Below are positions 1 to 5,460 of a stretch of 7,078 nt of DNA, one piece after another. Every line of letters starts with the position of its first letter. The stretch's first letter is position 1. The stretch lies in contig JAKUSY010000162.1 of NCBI GenBank assembly GCA_022451445.1, positions 1-7,078 on the forward strand, given 5' to 3'. Made by a program: the position numbers and the translations under genes. Under the pieces are notes generated by a model. The model saw only the letters and a program-made list of their open reading frames with translations, ran no database searches and was not told where the DNA came from. The stretch comes from Planctomycetota bacterium. GTDB taxonomy: Bacteria > Planctomycetota > UBA8108.

Positions 1-3
1 CTT

Positions 4-32
4 ATATTATTTGCGGTAACGACTTGTGTCAA
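4..32 (-). promoter_or_regulatory. Leftward sigma70-like promoter at left edge
   Basis: Read on the minus strand, a perfect TTGACA (-35, plus positions 27-32) is followed by a 17-base spacer and TAATAT (-10, plus positions 4-9, four of six consensus bases). TATAAG overlaps the same spot with a 20-base spacer. The optimal spacing and perfect -35 make this the best promoter-like match I found in the window. It would drive a gene lying to the left of the window, divergent from tsaB. That gene is not visible, so this rests on motif match alone. Confidence 0.4.
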
Positions 33-134
33 AGACATAATGCCTTCTGAAACTGCCGGATGAGGCGGTCGCGCAGGTGAATTCACAGCAGAAGGTGAAA
101 ATGGCTCAGCCCGGCTCAAAATAGGGTCAGTCCC

Positions 135-147
135 GCCCCGTAGGGGC
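135..147. other. Small GC hairpin in tsaB leader
   Basis: GCCCC (135-139), a GTA loop, and GGGGC (143-147) form a perfect 5-bp stem. It is preceded by GGGTCAGTCCC (124-134), which can itself fold as a 3-bp stem. No T tract follows, so an intrinsic terminator is not supported. It may be part of a dispersed repeat or a structured leader. Confidence 0.35.
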
Positions 148-160
148 CATTTAGGGTTGT

Positions 161-180
161 TTGGTCGGCTAGCCGTTGGT
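161..180. repeat. TTGGT-flanked 10-bp palindrome
   Basis: The perfect palindrome CGGCTAGCCG (166-175) is bracketed by direct repeats TTGGT at 161-165 and 176-180. The symmetry would suit a dimeric DNA-binding protein, and it lies about 80 bases before the tsaB start. A short chance palindrome is equally possible. Confidence 0.35.
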
Positions 181-258
181 AGCTCAGCCTTCATGGGTTA
201 AGCTTCCCTCCGATAAAGTCCGCCGCTTTCGTTTCCCACTCGAAGCTCTGTCTTACCC

Positions 259-1008
259 ATGGTTTTTTTAGCGATTGAAACTTCCGATCCGCAGGGCAGC
301 CTGGCCCTCTTTGACGCCGGGGGAGTGCGCGAGGAGGAATTTTTTTCCGAGGACATGGCCCATGCCCGGGAGTTCGCCGCTCGGATCGATGGCCTGCTTC
401 GCCGCAGCGACCTCACCCCTCGGGAGCTTCGGGGCATCAGCGTGAGCGCCGGTCCGGGCTCCTATACCGGCTGCAGGGTCGGAATAACGGCTGCGAAGAC
501 ACTGGCCATCGCCCTGCGGATACCTGTCGTGACGGTTTCTTCGCTCGAGGTGATGGCGGCCTCCGCTATGGAATTCGCCCAGGTGGAACTCGCGGATGAC
601 GAGTATCCCCTCGATGCCTTCGTTCCGGTTCTCGATGGCCGGAGAGGTTTTTTTTACGGGGCGCTCTTCAGGCGCGGCGGCGGGGGGCGGCCGATCCGTG
701 AAGCGGAAGACCAGGTCGCTTCGCTCGCTGAGCTCGCAGATGTCCTCGAGGGGCCGGCCTGGGTCCTTGGCGCCGGGGCCGACGAGTTTCTCCGTGGTCT
801 CGAGGCCTCCGGCGATGGCCGGGGCTATCGCCGTGGCCTCGCCGAATGGGATCAGCCTCACGCCGCGACGCTTGCCAGGCTGTCGTTGGAGCCGCTGGCG
901 GAGTCGAGCTTCGACCGGGAGGCGGCTCACTCGCTGAGTCCCGCCTACCTGCGGCCCTCGGAACCCGAGATCGTGCTGGCGAGGAAGCTCGCGGGAGAAG
1001 ACAGATGA
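259..1008 (+). CDS. tsaB: TsaB, t6A tRNA modification subunit
   Basis: This is TsaB (YeaZ), the non-catalytic ASKHA-fold partner that dimerises with TsaD. Together with TsaE they transfer threonylcarbamoyl from TC-AMP to A37 of ANN-decoding tRNAs in the cytoplasm. The 249-residue length is close to the family norm (E. coli about 231). Visible signatures are the N-terminal FLAIETS strand (3-9), H35 followed by the helix AREFAARIDGLL, the hallmark SAGPGSYTGCRVG loop (63-75), SSLEVMA (94-100), VLDGRRGFFYGALF (124-137) and the C-terminal PAYLRPSEPE (228-237). ATG 259 is the first start after the in-frame TAA at 214-216 and gives the expected N-terminus. No Shine-Dalgarno precedes it, so translation may be leaderless or depend on weak initiation. 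rimI, a common neighbour, is absent; an AsmA-like gene follows 15 bases later. The gene has T runs at 263-269, 340-346 and 648-655, unusual in so GC-rich a gene. The identification is very secure. Confidence 0.95.
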   Translation: MVFLAIETSDPQGSLALFDAGGVREEEFFSEDMAHAREFAARIDGLLRRSDLTPRELRGISVSAGPGSYTGCRVGITAAKTLAIALRIPVVTVSSLEVMAASAMEFAQVELADDEYPLDAFVPVLDGRRGFFYGALFRRGGGGRPIREAEDQVASLAELADVLEGPAWVLGAGADEFLRGLEASGDGRGYRRGLAEWDQPHAATLARLSLEPLAESSFDREAAHSLSPAYLRPSEPEIVLARKLAGEDR

Positions 1009-1010
1009 CG

Positions 1011-1016
1011 AAGGAG
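1011..1016 (+). promoter_or_regulatory. RBS fixing a TTG start
   Basis: AAGGAG sits seven bases before TTG 1024, an ideal spacing. It decides the start of the AsmA-like gene, because the next in-frame ATG encodes a Met after the membrane segment and would remove the anchor. The site lies just after the tsaB stop (1006-1008), which supports cotranscription. Confidence 0.85.
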
Positions 1017-1023
1017 TCGGGAA

Positions 1024-4000
1024 TTGTCACCTAGGCTGCGCAAATCGAGACTGGCCCTGATCCTGGGCGGCCTGCTGCTCATCATCCTGGTGATCGTGGC
1101 CATCAACGTACGGCTTGCCATGCGTCCGGAGGCCGTGGAGGCGAGGGTTCGGTCGATTCTCGGTGATTACCTCAACGCTCCCTTTGAAATCGATTCCGCC
1201 GAGCTCGACCTGTCCCGGGGGGTGCTCCTGAGCGGGCTGCGCATCTCCGAGCCCCGGCGCCGCGAGGGAGAAGAACGGACGCTGCTCGAGTTTCCCCGGA
1301 TCAGGATCGTTCCCGATTACGGGAAGCTCTTTTTCGGGAGCTTCGAACCGGCGCTCGTTTTTTTCGAGGGTGGAGAGATCGATGCGATCGTCGGCGAGGA
1401 TGGAGTACTGAACCTCTCAGAGCTGCTGAGGGAGGATCCATCGGCGCGTCTCCGGGCGAAGTCGGCCGCCGGGTCCGGAGGCCCTCCGCCTCGTCTGCCG
1501 GCCTTCCGGTTGCGCGGCCTGCGGGCGCGCTATGCCGACAAACGAAGCGGGCTGGCGCTGGCGGTGGCGGACCTGGACCTGTCGCTGAGCTCGTCGGAAG
1601 CAGGCGCGTTTCTCGCCACTGCCGCTTTTCAGATCGAGGGAGCCGCGCGGGTGGAAGCGAGTGGTCGGCTGCCGGGGGGAATCGCTCTCCTGGGGGAGGG
1701 CCCCCTGGATGTTGACTTTTCCGTCTACAAGCTCGATCCGGCTGGAAAGCTCGCCTCGGTCCTGGATGAGAAGATAGGCAAGCTTGTGAAGGAACGGTCG
1801 TTCAGCGGCAGCCTCGATCTCGAGGGCGCCCTGCGTTATGAGGGGAAATCCGGTCTGCGCGTTACCCGGCTCGCGGCGAATCTCGCCGGCTGCGGGCTGG
1901 TGGTGCCGGGTGTGGAGCGGCTCTTGAGGCTGACTGCCGGCTCGATCGAGTTTCTCGGCGACCGCCTCGAGCTTCACGAGGTCCGGGGGCAAATCGCCGG
2001 CGGGCTCCTGAGCGTCAGCGGCAACGTCGGACTTGACCCTGCCAATGGTTCCGTCACCACCCTGAAGGGCTCGCTGCGGGTGGATTCGCTTCTCGTCGAT
2101 GGAGAGCTTCTCGCCGCCCTGGCGCCGGGGATCGACAGGTCTTACCCCGGTATAGATATCCGGGGCCGGGCGGGACTGGTCTGTGAAGCAGCCAAGGAGG
2201 TGAAGTATCCTCCCGCTCTCGAGACTCTCAGCGCCAGGGTGGAGCTCACGGATTTCCAGGTCGCCCACGAGGATCTTCCCTATCCCGTCGAGAAGCTCTC
2301 GGGCGTTCTCGAGCTGGACAAGGGCCTGCTGAAGGTCGGAGAAACACTGACGGGAAAGGCGGGGACCGCGAGGCTGACGATCTCGGAGGTGAAGTTCGCC
2401 ATCGGAGGCGATGGGGCCTCCGAGGTCGTCATCGACATCGGAGGTAAAGACCCCGCCGAATGTCTCGCCCTCGATGGCCGGCTGCGCGGCATCCTGGATG
2501 AGGAGGCCGTCAAGGTGTGGGACGGCCTGAGTCCCTCGGGTTGGGTCGCGGCAAAGGCGACGGTCAATTGGCCGCCGGCTCCGGGCGAGGGAGAGGAGGC
2601 GCCCGAGCCCTACGTCATCCTCTCTGTCTATCCCAGGGAGCTGAAGATCAGCTATCGGGGATTTCCCTACGTGGTTGAGAGGATCAGCGGGGAGGCGGTC
2701 TACGACTCACGCCGCCGGAGCATCGACACCCTTGATCTCGAGGGGTGGCATGGAGAGAGAAAGATCGTCTGCAAGGGCTCGTCCGTGCTCGGTGAGAAGC
2801 TCGATCTCAGCATCTCCTGTGACAAGCTTGAATACGACAAGGACATTCGCGCCGCGCTCAAGCCGGAGGTCGCCGAGCTGATTGACACCTTCGCCTTCAA
2901 GGGAGGCTTCAAGACGAACGTGGTGATCTCTACGGGTGAAGATGGGAAGTTGCGGGCGAAGACGGTGCTCGATCTTCTCACCGGAGAGATTCGGCCGGTT
3001 GATTTCCCATACCGGCTTCGTCTCGCCGCGGGCCGGATCGTCCTGGAGGGCAGGCAGAGGGTCGATTTCAGCGGCTTTCAGACGACTGAGGGGCAAGGGC
3101 CCCAGGTCTCGTTCGACGGCAACCTGCGTAGCCGCGAGGGAAGCAGAAGGCTCGAGTACAGCCTGAGGCTGAAGGATTTCGAGCTCGAAAAAAATTTCCG
3201 GGCGGCCTTTCCTCCCCGGCTTCAGAACCTGATCGGCGGCCTGGGTTTGCAGGGCGCCTTCTCGGGCAGGTTGAGCGGCTGGTACCTGAAGGATCTCGAT
3301 GACCCCGCCAACAATAAGACCTATTTCGAGGGAACCGAGATCCGGACGAAGAATGCCGCCGTCAACTTTGGCGTCAAGGTCAGCGGGATGGATGCCCAGG
3401 GCCGTTTTACCGGCGGGCACAGCAGGGAGCGCCCGAATTATTTCTGGGGCGAGGTCAAGGTCGAGCGGGCGCGTTTCAATCGTCTGCAGCTCGCCGATGG
3501 CGACATCCTGTTCGCCTTCGGAGAGCCGCACGACCGTATCCGGAGGCTGGTGGACAACGCCGAGGCTCCCGGAGAGAAGGGGCCCTATCTCTCCAGCAGC
3601 ATCATCAGCCGTCTCTCGAAGGGAGATGTTTCCGACACCTTCCAGATGAGCATCGCCTCCCCTAATTTCTACAAGGGCCGTCTCGATGGCATGCTCTATG
3701 TCGACACCGGCGAGAAGATGGGTGACCTTGGCGGCGAGTTCGCGGCTTCCGGCATCCAGCTGTCGGAAGCTTCCGGAGATGTTTTCGGCCTCGCCGACAA
3801 GGGAATCAGCGGTGAGGCGGGCGGCAAGGTGTTTTTCGCGGGCAAGACCGGTGACCAGCGGTCGATTCGCGGTGAGGGCTACGGCTCCATCAAGGATGGA
3901 GAGCTTGCCCAGCTGCCGCTCTTCCTGGGGATCTTCAAGCTCTTCAAGATCCCCAATCTGATCAATCTCGGCTTCTCGGATCTCTTTACCCGCTCGAAGA

Positions 4001-4386
4001 TCGACCCCCTGAGCATTCCCTACACCATAGAGGATGGCCGCTTCCTGACCGAAGAGCTGGAGATGAAGAGCAGCAGCTCCGCTCTCTCCTTCTCCGGGAC
4101 GGGGAGCATGGACTTCGACGGGAACCTCGCGCTCGAACTCGAACCGCGGCTGCCAAGCACCAGGCTCAAGCTGCCTCTCCTGCCGGAGCTCATCGACCTG
4201 ACCGGTATCGACGTGGAAAACATCCTGGGGTTCATCAAGAAGGGGATCCTGAAGATCATGGTCGGTGGAGATGCCACGAGGCCCAAGGTCGAGCTCGCGA
4301 CGGGCCTGGGGCTTCTCAAGGTCCCCCTGCCTGCGGGAACGCCGAGAAAGAAGCCTCCGGCTGAAAAAAAACAGGCTGAAGAGTGA
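1024..4386 (+). CDS. AsmA-like envelope protein, 1120 aa
   Basis: This is a large AsmA/YhdP/TamB-type protein, anchored in the inner membrane by one N-terminal segment (residues 10-28, preceded by RLRKSR) with the rest in the periplasm. The family forms long beta-groove bridges thought to carry phospholipid to the outer membrane; the role here is inferred. After the anchor comes the typical start RPEAVEARVRSIL followed by DSAELDLSRGVLLSGLRISEP, then about 850 residues of alternating beta strands. Three related segments carry a PY motif: PYPVEKLSG (Y420), PYVVERISG (Y549) and PYRLRLAAG (Y663), spaced 129 and 114 residues. An AsmA-type C-terminal region spans roughly 900-1090, with GYGSIKDGELAQLPLF (952-967) as its clearest signature. 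The tail, TPRKKPPAEKKQAEE, is charged. The start is TTG with a strong upstream AAGGAG. The gene lies 15 bases after tsaB and 52 before the SDR gene. An A8 run (4364-4371) lies near its stop. The subfamily is uncertain, so no symbol is given. Confidence 0.82.
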   Translation: MSPRLRKSRLALILGGLLLIILVIVAINVRLAMRPEAVEARVRSILGDYLNAPFEIDSAELDLSRGVLLSGLRISEPRRREGEERTLLEFPRIRIVPDYGKLFFGSFEPALVFFEGGEIDAIVGEDGVLNLSELLREDPSARLRAKSAAGSGGPPPRLPAFRLRGLRARYADKRSGLALAVADLDLSLSSSEAGAFLATAAFQIEGAARVEASGRLPGGIALLGEGPLDVDFSVYKLDPAGKLASVLDEKIGKLVKERSFSGSLDLEGALRYEGKSGLRVTRLAANLAGCGLVVPGVERLLRLTAGSIEFLGDRLELHEVRGQIAGGLLSVSGNVGLDPANGSVTTLKGSLRVDSLLVDGELLAALAPGIDRSYPGIDIRGRAGLVCEAAKEVKYPPALETLSARVELTDFQVAHEDLPYPVEKLSGVLELDKGLLKVGETLTGKAGTARLTISEVKFAIGGDGASEVVIDIGGKDPAECLALDGRLRGILDEEAVKVWDGLSPSGWVAAKATVNWPPAPGEGEEAPEPYVILSVYPRELKISYRGFPYVVERISGEAVYDSRRRSIDTLDLEGWHGERKIVCKGSSVLGEKLDLSISCDKLEYDKDIRAALKPEVAELIDTFAFKGGFKTNVVISTGEDGKLRAKTVLDLLTGEIRPVDFPYRLRLAAGRIVLEGRQRVDFSGFQTTEGQGPQVSFDGNLRSREGSRRLEYSLRLKDFELEKNFRAAFPPRLQNLIGGLGLQGAFSGRLSGWYLKDLDDPANNKTYFEGTEIRTKNAAVNFGVKVSGMDAQGRFTGGHSRERPNYFWGEVKVERARFNRLQLADGDILFAFGEPHDRIRRLVDNAEAPGEKGPYLSSSIISRLSKGDVSDTFQMSIASPNFYKGRLDGMLYVDTGEKMGDLGGEFAASGIQLSEASGDVFGLADKGISGEAGGKVFFAGKTGDQRSIRGEGYGSIKDGELAQLPLFLGIFKLFKIPNLINLGFSDLFTRSKIDPLSIPYTIEDGRFLTEELEMKSSSSALSFSGTGSMDFDGNLALELEPRLPSTRLKLPLLPELIDLTGIDVENILGFIKKGILKIMVGGDATRPKVELATGLGLLKVPLPAGTPRKKPPAEKKQAEE
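4364..4371 (+). other. A8 tract near end of AsmA-like gene
   Basis: Eight consecutive A bases lie 12 bases before the stop codon, read as GAA AAA AAA CAG. The phase matches an A AAA AAA slippery heptamer. A -1 shift reaches TGA at 4377-4379 within two codons. Loss of one A, or a +1 shift, enters the reading frame of the downstream SDR gene, which has no stop across 4265-4438. The tract is seen directly; any programmed use is speculation. Confidence 0.5.
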
Positions 4387-4424
4387 GGGCGCCTGGCTGT
4401 CGCTGGAAGGATCACGCAGGAAAA

Positions 4425-4434
4425 AAGGACAGGA
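4425..4434 (+). promoter_or_regulatory. RBS of SDR-like gene
   Basis: AAGGACAGGA precedes ATG 4439. AAGGA (4425-4429) has a nine-base spacing; AGGA (4431-4434) would be only four bases away. This supports ATG 4439 over any start further up, because the SDR fold begins directly after it. Confidence 0.7.
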
Positions 4435-4438
4435 AAAC

Positions 4439-5248
4439 ATGGATCTCGGTCTGAGTGGAAAGGTCGCGGCGGTTGCGGCATCTTCCAGCGGTCTAGGCAA
4501 GGCGGTCGCGCTGGCCCTGGCGCGCGAGGGGGCCTCGGTGGCTCTGTGCTCGCGCAGCCCGGAGCGCCTCGATGCGGCGCTGGAAGACATCCGTGCCCGC
4601 CTGGCCGCCGAAGGCGGGGGTGAACCCGCGCTGGCGGCGGTGTGCGCGGATCTGGGCAGTGAGGATGGTCCCGTAGAGTTCGTCTCGGCCGCCGAGGAGG
4701 CTCTCGGCCCGATCGATATCCTCATCGCCAATAACGGCGGTCCTCCGCCCGGAGATGCCTCCGGCCTCGGTGACGAGGCCTGGAAGCTCGGTTTCGAGAC
4801 CACCTTCAGATCATCGCAGAAGCTCGCGGATGCGGTTGTCGTCGGGATGCGCCAGCGGCAGTGGGGGCGCATCGTCTTCATCACGAGCACCAGCGTGAAG
4901 CAGCCGATCGCGGGGCTGACGATTTCGACCGCCATGCGCTCGGCCGTCGTTGGCTTCGCCAAGGCGCTCTCGGATGAGGTCGCTGCCGATGGGGTGACGG
5001 TCAACACGGCCGCCCCAGGCTCTACCGCCACCGCGCGGCTGGAGTCCATCTTTTCGAAACGCGCGGAGGCGGCGGGAGTCCCGCTCGATGACATCAAGGC
5101 GGGAGCCAGGGAGATCATCCCCGCCGGCAGGTTCGGGCGGCCGGAGGAGTTCGCTGCGGCGGTCGCTTTTCTCTGCTCCGAGGCGGCCTCCTATATTACC
5201 GGTATTGTGCTGCCCGTGGACGGGGGGCTCGTGCGCAGCCTCACCTGA
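4439..5248 (+). CDS. Atypical SDR-family protein, degenerate active site
   Basis: A 269-residue Rossmann-fold protein of the short-chain dehydrogenase/reductase superfamily, similar to 3-oxoacyl-ACP reductases (FabG-like) and probably cytoplasmic. Fold and length are classical: LSGKVAAVAASSSGLGKAVA (5-24), CADLGSEDGP (69-78), IDILIANNGGPPPG (92-105), IVFITSTS (145-152), GVTVNTAAPG (185-194), and the C-terminal ITGIVLPVDGG (253-263). The key residues deviate. TGxxxGxG reads AASSSGLG (13-20), losing the first glycine; NNAG reads ANNG (97-100); the tetrad Asn aligns with T122; and YxxxK reads STAMR (163-167), so Tyr is Ser and Lys is Arg, while the catalytic-position Ser150 remains. I recall a recognised BKR-like SDR subgroup with such losses, so this is probably a real subfamily and not decay. 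Substrate and activity are unknown. The frame is open upstream to 4265, but that overlaps the AsmA-like gene and adds no SDR sequence. Confidence 0.9.
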   Translation: MDLGLSGKVAAVAASSSGLGKAVALALAREGASVALCSRSPERLDAALEDIRARLAAEGGGEPALAAVCADLGSEDGPVEFVSAAEEALGPIDILIANNGGPPPGDASGLGDEAWKLGFETTFRSSQKLADAVVVGMRQRQWGRIVFITSTSVKQPIAGLTISTAMRSAVVGFAKALSDEVAADGVTVNTAAPGSTATARLESIFSKRAEAAGVPLDDIKAGAREIIPAGRFGRPEEFAAAVAFLCSEAASYITGIVLPVDGGLVRSLT

Positions 5249-5270
5249 GCCCGGAGCGCCTCCAGGGCTC
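5247..5270 (+). terminator. Hairpin at the SDR stop codon
   Basis: GAGCCCGGAG (5247-5256), a CGC loop, and CTCC-A-GGGCTC (5260-5270) form a ten-pair GC-rich stem with one bulged A at 5264. It begins inside the TGA stop codon of the SDR gene. No T run follows, so it is not a textbook intrinsic terminator. It could be a U-tract-less terminator or a 3'-end stabiliser that closes the tsaB-AsmA-SDR transcript. Confidence 0.45.
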
Positions 5271-5460
5271 TCCACGGGGTCCTGGGACGTCTTCCGGTAA
5301 GCTCTCGCCCCGACAGGAAGCCTGCCGGGGTGGAGCGTTGTAGACTTGAATAACGAGGCGGTTCGTGTCGCGCGGCCGGACTCGAAGGGGATACGGGGTA
5401 CCGGGGGAGCGGTTTGTGCGGATCCATCGGCGTTCGCGTCGAGTGTGGAGTGCGGAGAAT
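5249..5460. other. Gap between SDR gene and kinase
   Basis: These 212 bases contain two GC-rich hairpins in the left part and no supported gene. The kinase frame is open back to the TGA at 5347-5349, but that stretch translates to arginine-rich sequence unlike a protein domain. I found no good -35/-10 pair and no sigma54 element, though a kinase promoter would be expected around 5335-5440. Confidence 0.5.
5308..5330 (+). terminator. Second intergenic GC hairpin
   Basis: CCCCGACAGG (5308-5317), an AAG loop, and CCTGCCGGGG (5321-5330) form a ten-position stem with one A-C mismatch. Pairing can extend outward weakly through G-T and C-G pairs. No T tract follows. With the hairpin at 5247-5270 it makes a tandem structured 3' region, consistent with transcription ending before the kinase gene. 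Termination itself is inferred. Confidence 0.4.

Larger units (their letters stand above)
1..258. other. Non-coding leader upstream of tsaB
   Basis: No convincing gene is present here. The first 30 or so bases are AT-rich and the composition is visibly less GC-rich than the genes to the right. The region contains a leftward promoter-like pair at the left edge, a GCCCC-GTA-GGGGC hairpin, a GGGTCAGTCCC stretch just before it, and a CGGCTAGCCG palindrome between two TTGGT repeats. Stretches resembling GGGTCAGTCCC occur in dispersed intergenic repeats of some bacteria, but that link is from memory and is untested here. The frame of tsaB is closed by TAA at 214-216, so nothing upstream continues into that gene. 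Whatever drives tsaB should lie here, but I found no clear rightward -35/-10 pair. Confidence 0.6.

Noticed and set aside
1..63. Possible C-terminal tail of an upstream gene (20 codons then TGA at 61-63)
   Set aside because: The frame is open at the edge but too short to recognise, and it overlaps a strong leftward promoter match.
172..205. tRNA-like GTTGGTAGCTCAGC
   Set aside because: Resembles a tRNA D-arm, but there is no acceptor stem, anticodon arm or T-arm in the right places.
268..930. A 220-codon minus-strand open frame
   Set aside because: Antisense to tsaB, whose family motifs fill the plus strand over the same stretch.
1417..2268. A 283-codon minus-strand open frame
   Set aside because: Fully antisense to the AsmA-like gene, low-complexity translation, no recognisable domain.
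4265..4438. N-terminal extension of the SDR gene from ATG 4265
   Set aside because: It overlaps the conserved end of the AsmA-like gene and adds basic sequence before the normal SDR start; a ribosome-binding site precedes ATG 4439.
2707..5118. An 803-codon open frame on the minus strand
   Set aside because: It lies opposite the AsmA-like and SDR genes, spans their junction, and its translation shows no domain. Long antisense frames are common in GC-rich genes, and the plus strand has clear family motifs.
5365..5460. Earlier GTG starts for the kinase (5365, 5416, 5443)
   Set aside because: They add arginine-rich sequence with no family similarity; ATG 5461 gives a normal short cytoplasmic lead before the first membrane segment.
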